Assembly (NCBI RefSeq): GCF_016545825.1
Contig: NC_052617.1
Location: forward strand, 53,759,382 to 53,823,381
DNA: 64,000 bases
Direction: 5' to 3'
Origin: Eucalyptus grandis
Taxonomy: Eukaryota; Streptophyta; Magnoliopsida; Myrtales; Myrtaceae
Shown: piece by piece, positions 24,418 through 36,889 of the stretch
How positions within the stretch are numbered: position 1 is the first letter of the stretch
Layout: each line of letters begins with the position of its first letter
The notes under the pieces: model-generated
What the model was told of the DNA's origin: nothing
Database searches by the model: none
Seen by the model: only the letters and a program-made list of their open reading frames with translations
Translations under genes and position numbers: made by a program

Positions 24418-25710
24418 ATGACAAGTTTGTGCAAGGCTCAAGGCAACGTCCATTGCACAAGCATACTCACTTCACTCAGAAGAGACAGCTCTTGTAATGG
24501 GCATTGTCCTGAGCCTTGCGCAGACCCTGCCAACGCAGAAACGACTCCAACGAGAGAGAGCTCGAACCCTCCGGGAGACTGGAGAACTCTTTCGGGCTTT
24601 TATTCGAAGGCTGTGTGGATGGGTCCACTGGACCTGACCTGGGAGAAAGGTTGCGGAGTTCACTTATAAGGGTTGGGCCATTGTACTACCGCTGCGGGGT
24701 TCGGTACTATCACACGGAGGGGAACGTGTACTATGCTCGAATCTCGACCGGATCTGAAGCATCGGGATTCCGCGGTACGAGGGTGTTGATAGAGAGAGCA
24801 TGAGTATGATTATGAGTACTTCACGTTGGCGGTACAGATATACTGCATTTGAGATGCACGAGCAGGTCACGGTGTGTCCCAGTCTCTCTCGATCCAGATC
24901 GAATCGCTCGTCTTCTATGCACGTTAAAGAAATTGGGTCCTCACATGGGTCCCGACTTGGATGACAAGTGTGAACTGCATTCCGATCCGTTTAGGATTTT
25001 CTTGAGCACCCCAGATTAATCATGAGAAAACATTGGCCACATGAGATGTGCCAACACAATAATACAGCATGTGTCACAAGTAAGGCCAAGTGTCAGGGAA
25101 AAAAATTCTCTCTCCCCTACACGCTCTCTCAGTCTCTCTCTAGCCGAACTCCCTCTCTACTTCGCTGCCCCTCTCTGTCCCACCGACTTGTCCGACCGAC
25201 AAATCACCACACCGCTCCTCCAGTTCCTGCTTGTCCTACTCTCTCTCTCTCTCTCTCTCTCTCGCCCCCCATCTCCCCGCCCAATGCTCTCGACTCTACC
25301 CCACTCTCTCCCTCTAACAAACCACCGAGCCCTCGTCCGACCAACGAGCCATTGTGCCGCCCCTCCAACTCGTCCGTTGCCTCCATCGTCGCCAAATTGC
25401 TGCCCCTTCGCATCTATGCCCTCCCTCTCTCCCTTCAAGTCGCGACCAAACCCTCGTCTGACAAACCACTGTGCAATCTCTACTTCCGTCTTGAAAGGTA
25501 CAACACATGTCGCATTCTCAATGCCCTTTCAATTTAGTGCGCTGCCACATCTCATGTAGCCAATATTTTCTCGATTGAAAAGTATGCGCACTGTATTGAG
25601 TTACTTATATGTGGCTATGACGGGCTAGTGCCACATTTCTCTCAGGCGTCTGGTGGCCCGTTGGATGATGAGCTGGGAACACGACAAACTCTTCTTCTAG
25701 GATATCAGGT
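24418..25710. repeat. Duplicated block, copy A (pairs with 28,128-28,915)
   Basis: GATGACAAGTTTGTGCA, GAGCCTTGCGCAGACC, GAGAGAGAGCTCG, TGGATC..AAGCATCGGGATTCC and CCAGATCGAATCGCTC occur in the same order in both places, and the match resumes near 25,590/28,790 (GGGCTAGTGCCACATTTCTC versus GGGCTGATGCCACGTTTCTC). Copy A has a MITE inserted at 25,024-25,572. Function is unknown; no conserved open frame spans both copies. Confidence 0.65.
25024..25572. mobile_element. MITE with ~27-bp terminal inverted repeats
   Basis: The left end GAGAAAACATTGGCCACATG continues AGATGTG. The right end, reverse complemented, is GAGAAAATATTGGCTACATG continuing AGATGTG, so about 25 of 27 positions agree. The interior is C/T-rich with a CT microsatellite and long but repetitive frames on both strands. 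The GAGAAAA start would suit a Mutator-like MITE, but I could not define a 9-bp target duplication. Confidence 0.6.
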
Positions 25711-26230
25711 GGTCTTGCTCCACCATATTGGTGGATCCGCTACATACAGCATTACCCGGCGCGTAGCCTCCGCTGTTGTTTGGCGGTTGGAATATGGCAA
25801 CAATAAGTTCCGCACTAAAACCCGCACTGGTAATTCGGTATTGCACTCCGAATGTTTGCGCCGTGACCTCTTCGCCTGTTCAAATCTGGATATGGAGTTT
25901 TGTTATGGGGGTTAGACGGGTAAAGTTTTTGGTGTTGAGCTAATTGGCAAAACGAAGTGAATGGATATGTTAGTTTGATTTGATTTGGTTTGTAGATGGT
26001 TGTGAAAACCCCACATTTAAAGAGAAGTTGTGTTCACACTCGTTAAAGAGCTTAGGGAGTTGAATCTTGTGACGTGGAACCGGCACCATCCTCACTTTTG
26101 ACAACCTCGTCAACGGTGGAAAGTAATTGCTTCCTACTTTGAATCCATTTTGCTAACAAAACTGTTGTTGAGTTGTTTTGGATTTTGATCCTTGAGATGC
26201 TAGTGTTTTTATCTTAGTTGTGTTTTACAT
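25711..26230. other. Intergenic, nothing recognised
   Basis: One open frame continues through 25,628-25,915 but spans the edge of a duplicated block and matches no family known to me. Confidence 0.35.
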
Positions 26231-26234
26231 GGTC

Positions 26235-26600
26235 TCAAGTACACCTATCCAAATGGGTTATAAACCCATTTTATAACTCATATATGATGAGTTAAATTGT
26301 TATATGTATTAGTTATATTATGTATGGGTTTAACCATAGCATGAGTTTCATATACATTTACAGCTTACTTAAGCCTAACTTAACTTTAATACTCTTTTTT
26401 CATTATCTCTCGTGCTCACTTATTCTTCACTCTCGACTCAACTTGGGTCTGAATTTTCCTAGATTGGATATATAGGTTGAGTCAAGAGTGCGGAGTAAGT
26501 GAGCACGAGAGATTTTTTTCAATATAGGCCAAGTTGAATATAAGTTGAGTTGATATGAGTCAATAGATATGCATTTCCTAAAAATGTGTCAAAATTGGTT
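26235..26600. mobile_element. hAT-like MITE remnant with internal hairpin
   Basis: The left end ACACCTATCCAAATGGGTTA, with TAAACCCATTT words, resembles the ends of the GGGTC-type hAT elements at 7.2 and 40.8 kb. A strong inverted repeat lies inside: arms 26,405-26,444 and 26,474-26,512 share about 34 of 39 positions around a loop of about 29 bases. Outer boundaries are uncertain. Confidence 0.4.
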
Positions 26601-28127
26601 AAATCGGTTTATTTTAGTCGGACCGGTCCTTCTTACCTGTTTGATGGGTCTAGTTTCAAGGTTTCGGCTCCATAAGGTTCTTTCTTAGAGCTTCAAAATT
26701 ACGGCTTGACCTCTTTGGACTAAAAAACGAGCAGATTTGATTCGTTGAATTTATTCCTATTTTCTTATGCATGAAGAATTAGCATTAGGTTCAAAAGAAA
26801 AATACAAAACCAATGTCAGAGGATGGAGTTTATAAGATTACCTTTGTGTAAGAATAGCGATATAATTTCTCTAATTCACTTGGGCTCCTGGCAAAGTTCT
26901 CAGTAGTACTATTCACACACTTAGTTTCATGGAACGATATAGGCAACCAACCATTTGACCTTCCACTTAGACAGCAGAATATGCTATGAGTCACTACAAT
27001 TTCGGCGGACCTCATCAAGTATATGTTCAAATGAGCTCAGTCCCCCGCAACTCTTTAGTAATAGAAAGAAGAAACATGAGCAATAATCCAAACGAGTCAT
27101 ATTTTGGAAGTGTAACATTATCTATGTAAACATAACCACGGCCTTTGCTTCGCCTATAGTACTATTACATATTGGCTAAAGTTCCACATTCTCTAAAAAA
27201 AACATGTCTTGTGAAGTAAATCTGAATTCTAAGGAGAAAGTGCGTGGAATGCCTTTTTCTTTTGGCACTTCTAATAACTTCTACTCTCCTAAAATAAAAA
27301 AGAAATATTGTTACTTGTTAGCACTTGGCATTATCACATAATCTTCAATTGACACCTCTATGGTAACCAATTAGAGACAAATCGATCCATATGACGATGA
27401 TAATGATGATCATAGATAAAACAATCATGTCAAATTAATTCGCTTCTAAATGAACAAAATAAGGATGCATCTTATAGGTGATCCTTCTGCACCAAGCAAT
27501 ATTTAAGGCAAATATGGACTCTATACACCATTTTGAGTATATCATTGAGTATCAAACCCTCAACGAGAATAATTTCCCGTAGTTTTACCTCGGGGTCAAT
27601 TTCTTGAGCCGAGCTCCATATGAGAGTACAACGATGTATAATCCTAACAAAATCACCAACACTGGTCTGGTTTTGAGATGGTAATTCAGCAATGAAACAT
27701 GGTCATTCTTAAACTGATGGGGAAATTTTTCATATGCCAAATTAATTTCTTTCCCAACTTTCAAGGAAGATTAGATGGGATGGAATCAAATCATCATATG
27801 CATCAACAGAAAGATAATCAATTAGCACAAACTATGTCATGCAAGATTGCATCTCAATCTCAGACATGTAGCAACTACAAGTTGCTGAACTAGAAAGAAA
27901 ATAGATGATCAAGTTGCACTATTTCTCAAGGGTAGGTTTAGAAAAAAATGAACCCGCATAGTGCTCAAAAGCCTGATAGCAACATATGCTTGAGCATCTC
28001 TTACACACGCATTTCTCTAGAGATTAACCGAGCATCATGTCTTCATGTCGACTATTATTACAGTAACATACTGCGACAGCCATGTATACCCACCAGCAAC
28101 ACGGAATGCCACACTTCAGAAGAGAAA
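26601..28127. other. Intergenic, nothing recognised
   Basis: Moderately AT-rich sequence without splice-supported genes or clear repeats of other parts of the window. Confidence 0.35.
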
Positions 28128-28915
28128 GATGACAAGTTTGTGCAGGGCTCAAGCCAGTGTCCATCGCATAAACGTACTCACTTACTAAGAAGAGACAAGC
28201 TCATGTAATGGACATTGCCCTGAGCCTTGCGCAGACCTTGCCAACGCAAAAACGACCCCACGAGAGAGAGCTCGGAGTCGGGAGAGACTGGAGAACACTT
28301 GAGTTGAACGAGGCCGCGACTCTTTCCAGCTTTATACTAGGGTGTGTGGATCGGTCAACGTGATCTGACCTGGGAAAAAGATTGCCCAGTTTAGGGTTGG
28401 TCATTGTACTGCCGCCGCGAGGTTCGGTATTACCATTTGGAGGGTTTGTGGACTATGCTCTCGACTCTTGGCTGGATCCAAAGCATCGGGATTCCAAGCC
28501 CATGGGCTTGGTGTAGATAGAGCATGAATACTTCCTTTTGACTTCACGTTGCGGTGCAGATCTGGTGCACTTCTTGTCCCCTCCGTGTGTCCGCGCTCCC
28601 CTGATCCAGATCGAATCGCTCTTCTTTACATTAAAGAAATTGGGTCCGGCGAATGCGTCTCATGTTCCGGGTCCCACGTTTGATGGTGGATGTGACCTGC
28701 ATTCGGATCCATTTGAGGTTTTTTTGTTTTTTTTTTTTTTTTTGTCTGAAGTAACTATGATGGTAGCCGAAATTGGACTTATCTCACTAGAGGAAAGTAA
28801 GGGCACTATACTGAGTCCTTTACACGTGGCGCGAACGGGCTGATGCCACGTTTCTCTCGGGTGTCTAGGTGGCCCGTGGAATGATTGAACAAAGACAAGC
28901 TATTCTTCTTCTAGC
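28128..28915. repeat. Duplicated block, copy B (pairs with 24,418-25,710)
   Basis: Colinear with copy A about 3.7 kb upstream. It lacks the 0.55-kb MITE of copy A and has a T-run near 28,720-28,743 close to the equivalent position. Confidence 0.65.
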
Positions 28916-29629
28916 TCCAATGATAATTCAGTTAAGGAGCGAGGGATTTCATTTTGAGGGCGCAAAATACGAAGAGAAAGAGGAGGTGATTCATCAATCG
29001 TCATCCACGGCTGTTTTCATTGCTCTCTCTCTCTCTCTCTCTGGTTTAGATCATTTCTTGCTCATCTTTTTGTTGTTGTAATTGATGAGTCATCGTGCTC
29101 TTGAATGATTTCTTTAACTACGAACGTTCCTCATGTTCGCATGAGGTTGTTCAAATCTCAATGGTGTCTTTATACAGGTTTCCATGTCTACAATACCCTA
29201 AACAACAAGCGAACAGGGAATTGATGGATTGATGAGAGAAACAGAGGCAAGTGCGATCGGGTGTCTGGTGGGCTTGTGCTCGCTGGTGTCCCCGTCGTGC
29301 AATTTCGCAAGATCGCTGTTGGCCAAGATCCATGGATCATCATGGCGGAACAACCTACACCGCGGCAGGAGCGAAGAAAGAGGAGGAGGACGACAGCAAT
29401 ACTCCGAATGATGAGCTGCCAAACACCCTTCTTTTTATAGGTTTTAAGTGATCTTAATAATCATAATTCCGCTTGAGCAAGCTGCGAAAAAGACGGAAGA
29501 ACGGCAAGTGTGTTTTGCTTGATCAATCATGGGGTTTTGAACTTGTGACTTGTCTTTCGACGCAGAAGCTGTAATCGGGGCGATCTTGGAAGATTGTCAA
29601 ACAGATCTGCTCGTGGACATTACAAGTGT

Positions 29630-30045
29630 CCAGCAAAGGCATCATGGCCCTCATCTAGACCCGGCAAAGGTGTCATGGCCCTTATAAGATAATAGGTGAG
29701 GGTAGCGGCCTCTTCTGGATTTGAGCAAAGGCCTAATACTCTTACTTATGGCCGGTAAGGGCACGGATATGGCTAGCAAGGGAGGAAGTTCTCGCCAAGT
29801 AAGACTCACCTAACGACCTAATCAATCTGTAATACAGAAAAAATTAAAAAAAAATTGCTCACATCAATACCGACAAAATTATATATAAGGATTGGCATTA
29901 TATATTAACAATTTCCGATTAAAATTAGTTGAATAGATTATATTAACATATCGTTAAAAGGCTTAGGACATAATAGAAATACTCGAAATATTCGAGATCG
30001 AAGTAATAGGAACGTAGTAAATTTAAGATTTTTTTGGCAGATTTT
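29630..30045. mobile_element. Foldback MITE remnant with core (copy F5)
   Basis: A core of AAGGCATCATGGCCC/GGCCGGTAAGGG words (about 29,630-29,830) is followed by an A-rich stretch and a right arm. The arm contains AATTAGTTGAATAGATTA, AAAAGGCTTAGGACATAATA and TAGTAAATTTAAGATTTTTT, matching arm motifs of the foldback family. The left arm is not clear. Confidence 0.4.
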
Positions 30046-30229
30046 TGGATGCGCGATGACGTAATCTATCTTCAGCATGGTCATCATGCGAGAGTCATAA
30101 GGCAATGATAACCGTTTACAACAGCCTGCGAATTGCAAGTTGTTCTCATTTTTGAGAACATCGGATTTTAATTTTACGAAAAGGGAAAGAGCCAAAAAGA
30201 AAAGGTCAACCTCGCACTTTCCCCCTTCC

Positions 30230-30242
30230 TCCTACATATAAC
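30230..30242 (+). promoter_or_regulatory. Possible TATA element
   Basis: CCTACATATAACACC lies about 45 bases before the ATG of the membrane protein gene at 30,283. Position and sequence suit a plant TATA box with a short leader; no other support. Confidence 0.3.
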
Positions 30243-30282
30243 ACCGGCCTGCCAAAGCGAAACGGGAGAACGGAAATCAACG

Positions 30283-32022
30283 ATGGAGGAGGACTCCGAC
30301 GCCCCGAAGGTCGCCGGCGAGATCGAGACCGCGTCGCCCCCGGAGCCGACGTCGTCCGCGAAGAGGAGCGTCCGGACGAAGGTGCCGGAGGTCGAGATCC
30401 ACCTGTACCGGCAGGGCAAGGGTCCCGTCGACGTCTTCAAGGCCAGCCTGGGCGGGTGGGAACAGGACCAGCTCGAGGTCCGGGACATCCTCGACAAGTA
30501 CGGCCTCAAGTCCATCTTCGCCTTCAATCCCGGGTCGGGCCGCGGCGCCCCCATCCGGTTCAACCACAGGAACGGCCGCTCCATGCTGCCCTACAAGGAC
30601 GGCGCCGTCATCTACGTCGACGGGGAGCCCAAGGTGAGGAGGCCCACCGGCGTTCTTGATTTGCTATCGTGTCTTTTTGGGTCTCTCTGTTTCTGCAGAA
30701 TCTTGGGTGGGTGTTGCTCGTTCTTGTTGAATTGGCTTTCGATTGCGGGTCGGCGTGGAGGGATTTGAATAGCGCGATGGGAATGCGGATGCCGTGAGTG
30801 GGTTGACGTTCTGTCATTTGAATTGTGATGTCTGTACCGGGTATTGTTTAGAGAAAGGAAAAAGGAAATATGCAATGATTTCATCGGACTTACTTGGGTG
30901 AATTTGGGGACATTGTTCTGATAGCTTCACTGTCTTGCTCATGCCAACTGCAACAGAGCGTTGTCGATGGTTATCTCTAACTATAAGTGGATGTTTCTTT
31001 GTTTGAGTTAAGCAGACAGCTTGTCTCTGTTACTAGAATTGGAAACATCAAGCTGAATGCTATCGAAATTCAGCTGAATGATTGTTTTGTTGAGGTGGCC
31101 GAGGCCTTAGAGTGAACATTGAACTTTGGATTAATCTGCTGAGGGATTTGATATTTTATGCTTTCTGGTTTCAAATGGTCCCATCCCATGCACTGCACAC
31201 TATCGAAATAGAATATGTCCTTTGTTAGTCACTGTCCATCTTCCAAACAGAGCATGGGATATAATTGACATTCCGGCTACCAAATGCAGCCCTAGAATGT
31301 CACTCGACATCATTGGAAAGTTTTCCAAATAGTATGGAGTCATGTGCATGTCATGAACTAATTGATGATTGCAGTTTAGATAACTGATCCCTTGCAGGTA
31401 TCCAGATGATATTATAACAATGATTGGAAAACTTCCTTTTCTCAATCCTGATATCTAGCGACAGGAATGAAGGTTTAGCTAGAAATGGAAAAGAATGAGC
31501 TTCATGTGTTTGCACCTACACCATGTGCACATTTTCATTTGAAAGTACTGTTTCCATGGCTTATTTGCAGTGCAGAATGTAAACTGACTGACAAGTTTTC
31601 ATATGTTATTGTCCTTTAGTTATGCCATTTCTGCCTCAAAAGCGTGGCCTACTGAAGTGACTTATGATGCTATATCACCATTTCTAGTTTCCCTGCAAGT
31701 GAATGATCCTCCTTGTAGCTTCACATGTTATTTCCCGTGTATTGGGTTGATCAGTGTATGTACTTACATTATATCGTCGCATAACGATACTACTTGTGCT
31801 CCAATTGTAGGACTCTTTGGTCAAGCCCATTACCAAGATCTTAATTGGTGTAGCAGTCACGGCTCTTTGCTAGCATTAGTTTCCAAAGAACATCCAGAGT
31901 GGCTCCACAAGTTGAACATCTTTGGCGGTAACTTCCCTCCATGGATCCTAGCATGTGTAGTCATTGTTTTCACTCGCATGAGGAAGAGAACTAAGGACTT
32001 GCTGAAAAAGTATGGTTGGTGA
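30283..32022 (+). CDS. Conserved plant membrane protein, one-base frameshift
   Basis: Exon 1 (30,283-30,633, 117 codons) encodes an acidic N terminus followed by VEIHLYRQGKGPVDVFK, LGGWEQDQLEVRDILDKYG and AVIYVDGEPK, ending at a GTGAGG donor. Exon 2 starts at 31,811 after TTGTAG and reads DSLVKPITKILIGVAVTAL, then hits TAG at 31,871. One frame over, the expected continuation LALVSKEHPEWLHKL, FPPWILACVVIVFTRM and RKRTKDLLKKYGW runs to TGA at 32,020-32,022. I recall this as a small, strongly conserved plant protein of unknown function with two C-terminal membrane segments. The change fits loss of one base within GCTCTTTGCTA (31,862-31,872). If real, it removes the C-terminal segment; otherwise it is a sequence error. 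Everything else looks functional. Confidence 0.75.
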
Positions 32023-33498
32023 AGCAAGGGGACTCCAGCATTCAACTTCTGGTTTGATTTTCGCCAATGTCCTCGAGTCTTGTCCGAAAGACATGCTAAT
32101 GACTGATTTATTTTGGAATTTGTTTCTGTAGTGAAGTGAGCAATAACGGGTAGTAAACAAATCCTTTTTGGAAGTGAAGGAAATTCTGCAGGCAAAAGAT
32201 TTGCCACTCGTGCACAGTTCAGATGCACAATGTAATGCAAAAAAAAATTTAAGCCCACTTGTGTACGATATCCCTATTTTTTCTACGATTGCTTTGCACT
32301 TGGTCATGATGATTGGTCGTCTCGTAATGTCCTCTAAATCATATTTATGACATGTTACGATGTTTTTCTACTTAATTACGACTACACGTCATTAAGTTGT
32401 ATCATACACATGAGGCTCCGTACAGTGTCTGCTCTCAGTATATTTTTGTGCTTCCTTGTTTTATAACTCCACGGCTACAAAGTATTCCACTGATTGCTAC
32501 TAGAACATGGTTTTTTGGATGAGAAGATTAAATAGACACTGCGCACAAGATTTAGTTTTTCCTGAACACCCTCGGTAAGAACCGTTTGGTGTTTACACAG
32601 TATGTTCCCTCACACTCGCGTGACGACACTGTCTATGCGGGAGGTACAATCAAGCGAGAGAATGGGAGAGGAGCGTACCGAACCTCAAGAAGGATGGATA
32701 ATTTCTCTGGTTCGGTGACAATAGTTCGGAGGAGAGAACGGCTCGCGTATCGCAAGACTTGGAATCCTACTCCTTCCGAGAGCGTTCTAAGCTACGACAT
32801 GTCCGCCATTGATTTTCTTGGTTCTTTTTTATTTGAATCGTCCTGCAACGTGTTTGTACATACAGCAGAGCTTCTGGAGTCATTTTTCCTTGTAAAGCTA
32901 TTACTACTAATAAGCCCGTCTGGTGCATGCTTCCCCACCGAAAGTTTGAAAATGACAAATGTATGTGAGGTTCATACAGTTTTTCATATCAGCATCCGCG
33001 AGCATTTCACATTAAAAAGAGAGAAAAAAAAACTGAAACACTAAGTTCGCAAGATTTGCAACAAGTTTTTTAAAGCGAACTAGTTTTCTTTTTTTTTCCC
33101 AGTTTTCCAGTGTCTTTTTGGGCAACATCTGCAGCCAGCGTCAAACAATTCCTTGTTGTGTATACTTGACCAGCGCGCATGACTAACAATCCCATCACAT
33201 CAGGGTAGAATTCAATTGTAAGATAATTCATCAATGAATCAAAAGGCATCCTGATGGCAAAAAAGGGTAAAACCAGTACACCAAAATTCAAACACTCCGT
33301 TTCGATAACAACCAAAAAGAAGCAGCCGAGATTCTGCATTTTGCAATCAAAATATAGGGCGACTAATGCAGGATATCTTGGTCGAGAAAATTAGTTGCCG
33401 AGGGCGTGGAATGGCAGGAGGTATCAACAGAATCCCAAAAAATGAAGGAATTCTGCAATCATAGATATTTTATAATATTCTTGTCAAGTCGTTCTTGA
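32023..33498. other. Intergenic between the membrane protein and RABG3
   Basis: Convergent 3' ends meet here. A 152-codon plus-strand frame (32,586-33,044) has no recognisable domain and includes a simple Lys-rich tail, so I do not call it a gene. Confidence 0.4.
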
Positions 33499-35514
33499 TC
33501 AGCATGCACATCCGCCTCTTTGCTCTGAGTCTGGAACAGCATCTGGGATGCCCTGGAAATATCTGCAAGCAATTTCGAAAGATCACCACAAAGTAAAGAG
33601 AATTGATTATAAAATGTTCCAGCATAAGCCTTGTCAAAAAAATATTAAATTCTCATCGAAATCAACCAACATTTAATAACAGAAGCGCAAATATAATGTG
33701 TCCCATGTAAGGGCAAATTATAAACATAACTTTCTCATTGAAGACTCCATTGATTTCAGCACTTCGAGTAATTTGTACAACAAATTAAGAAAAGTTACAA
33801 ATGGATTGTTCCAATTGCACAAATTTACATGCATATCATGTTACGCTTTCCATCACAACCTTGGAAAAATTGATCTCCTTTCATTTTCATGACCACACCT
33901 ACATGGCACGGCATGCATGTATAATTACATTGATAGAGAATATGATGACATCTTCCATCACATGTATCATTTCATCTTGTCCCCTAGACCTCAAAAATTT
34001 CTCATGTTTCACCTTACACCTCAAAAAGAAATTTTTGATTAATTGATTACACTCAAATTGATCTTGTAAAACAATTACACTTCCATAGTTGCCATCAACA
34101 ATGCTTCCATTTATTTAAAAAACAAGGTTATATTTGCAGATCAAAGAAAATCTCTTAACATTTGCAGAGTCAAGAGAAAGGAATCCTGGAATAGGACGGT
34201 GAATCATAGAATCTAACTAAATACATGGTACAGAGGATGAATACAACATAAGTACCTAGCAACCTAGTACATATTAGAAAGAGAACAGAGTAATATGAAT
34301 TGAAGTAAAATGATGAAGACTTGAAGATTGACAAACACTCCAATTTTTTTTCAATAATGACAAGCACAATGTTTCAACCCTTTAAGATGGAAGTAACTGT
34401 AGTTCCAAGTTGCACTCTGTTTTTATTTCATTAATGGAAGGAATATTCCTTATCATTCAGTGAGTTGTCAATGCCATATTTTTGCATCTCTAAGTCAAAT
34501 GATTCCAATTTCATTGATAAGGCTAAAAAAAGAAGGTAAAGTTACCTTTTAGAGAAATCCACATTCAGATTACTTAAAAAACTCCAAAGTCTAACATATT
34601 TCTGACAAGATATACTGAATGTGATATATCTCATCTACGTAGTTCTATTAGCCAAACAAAAGTGGCTCAAGATGCTGTAGACCCTTTTGAGCAATTAGAA
34701 GATTTAAATCATAAGAGTAGCTTGAAATTAGATCTGTTTTATCATTTCAAGATCGTACGCGTTCCAGTAAAATTGACAAAGCTAAAAGTGCATCTTTAAT
34801 TGTCCTTATTTACCAGGGTCACAAACTCCAACATTGATTAGCTTACCTACATCCACTCCTCCCCAAAGAATTTGAAGGTTAAGTTTTAAATTTCCTCACT
34901 GAAGTTTTTTCCTTTCCACTTAATTCCATATTTTTAACAATTAAAACATCACAAGATTTCCTGCTTATTGGTTCTCAAAAGAATCAAATGGTGATTTCCT
35001 GAATCTAGAGTTAATCTTCTCCAATGTAATTATATCAAATTGAATCAATCTTACATGTTAGATAACCATAGAAAATGGAACAAATCAATTACATATGCCA
35101 TAAGCAAACAAGTTACACTTACATGTCATGTTCATGATCGTTAGCAAGAGCAGCTTTAGCAATACACAAAAATGAGGCATCAACATTGACGTCCTCCTTA
35201 GCAGATGTCTCAAAGTAAGGTATGTTCCCTTTTGCGGCACACCAATCCCTAGCTTTCTTCTCGGAAACCTACGGAAGTTATCTTTGAGTAAAGGAGCAGG
35301 AAGCAAATGATTTTGGCCAGGAGTGCAACTACAAGTGCTTACCACTCGACTATTGCCACCATCTATGTCAATCTTATTTCCAAGTAATATGAAAGGAAAA
35401 GTCCTTGGGTCTGCTGGGTTCGCCTGTTATGATAATAGTAATAAAAACCATGTTATGTCCCCTGCCTAATCAACATATACATACATACACATATATATGT
35501 ATGTATAGAGCGAG

Positions 35515-35550
<36 letters not shown>

Positions 35551-36686
35551 TTGTACAGACGATGATGGTTCAAATAAAAAGTCATGTAGTAGAGTTGTTC
35601 AGGAGAAGGTAAATAGCATACAGGGGGACAAAAGAAGAACATGGTCTAAGCTTTTATTGCTTAAAATGAGCCAAATGGCCTTATCCGAGAGGGCAAAAAA
35701 GAAACCTTTACCACGAACCTGCTTCAAAAACTCATCATGCCAGTTATCAAGAGTGTCAAACGATTTCATCACATTCACATCATATACTAAGACGCAGCAG
35801 TCCGCCCCTCTGTAAAATGCAACCCCGAGGCTCTGAAATCTTTCCTGTCCGGCCGTGTCCCATATCTACAATCGCAAAACACCCCATGTATGTTAAAGAC
35901 ACGTATCAGTCGCGACTAATTCATCATTGACAGAAACAACCGTTCTAACTTTAGACTCACTTGCAGGGTGACCAGCTTATCATCAATCTGGAGTTCTTTG
36001 GTAACGAAATCAGCACCTATCGTAGCTTTATACTGCTGACTAAACTTCTTGTGCACATATCTGTGTAAAGGGTCAAAGAATATCGTGCAGGCAAAACCGA
36101 AAACCACTGTGACAGAGCATACAGTTCCCATTAAGGACGAACGGACAGCAATGCACTAAAAGTTTAAAGAAAACGAGTCAATGTCCCCGTCCATCACTCC
36201 TCCACTGGGAAAAAAACAAGACTTTATTATTATTAAAAAAAAAAAAAATTGGCAAAGCCAGAACCAAAAAAGCGAAAGCGAGATGGTGCTAGCTTCACAA
36301 TGCCCAGCGGAATTCAAACACGTTAACACAAAAGCGCTAATTGGTGGAAAAACACGACCAACCCGCAACGCACGGGCTTCCAAAGTGGACGAATCTCGCT
36401 GCCCCCCGACGGGGGTGAAAAGGAAGACAGAGAGATTCGACGAAATCAGCATTCCACCATTCACCACGGCCGACGCATCGGGGGGAGACTGACCAAAAGG
36501 ATACTGGTTCATCAACGACGTCTTGCCAACCCTAAACCAAGAGCAAAATCGAACATCAACCACAAACCAACCCAGCCCAACCCGGGAAGCAGAGAAGAAA
36601 CGCACGAGAAAGGGAAAACCCTAAAAAGCGCACCCGCTGTCGCCGAGCACGATGACCTTGAGCAACGTCCGCCTGCGCACTGACAT
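33499..36686 (-). CDS. RABG3: Rab7-class small GTPase (RABG3)
   Basis: A vacuolar/late endosomal Rab GTPase controlling membrane fusion at the tonoplast. Minus-strand exons 36,686-36,634, 36,531-36,505, 36,060-35,961, 35,865-35,719, 35,423-35,343, 35,268-35,123 and 33,562-33,499 join in phase into 205 aa, the usual Rab7 length. Visible motifs: P-loop GDSGVGKT (15-22), switch [10 protein letters not shown] (T40), WDTAGQE (62-68, Q67), NKID (125-128), SAKED, and YFQGIPDAV before the C-terminal CAC (203-205) used for double geranylgeranylation. Exon 6 ends in AT before GTAAGT; reading through gives an early TAA and loses the Rab7 tail, so the distant last exon (intron 1.56 kb) is needed. Intron 4 carries a GA repeat. 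The leader is CT-rich. Closest to plant RABG3; the exact member is not assigned. Confidence 0.95.
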
Positions 36687-36889
36687 CGGAGGAGATTTCG
36701 ATTCGAATCGAGGGCGGGCCGGCGTCCGTCCGTGGGGAGGATGAAGGAAGAATCAATCCGAACCAAAAAAGGAAAAAAACAAAAAAAAAGCTTCCTTTCT
36801 TTTCCCTTCCGAAATCCAAATCTGGGAAACGGAGGAGATCGCGACAGGCGAGCACAGCACGGCGAGGGAGTCGGTTGAGGACGGGCGAG

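Noticed and set aside
25022..25559. Overlapping 171-172-codon frames in two plus frames
   Set aside because: They lie inside a C/T-rich MITE with a CT microsatellite; Ser/Pro/Leu-rich translation in several frames shows composition, not coding.
32586..33044. 152-codon plus-strand frame between genes
   Set aside because: No recognisable domain or splice context, Lys-rich simple tail and no second copy; I could not support it as a gene.
35085..35345. Early stop (HEHDM then TAA) as the true end of RABG3
   Set aside because: The TAA is part of a GTAAGT donor. Splicing to 33,562 restores the Rab7 [12 protein letters not shown] tail and the family length.
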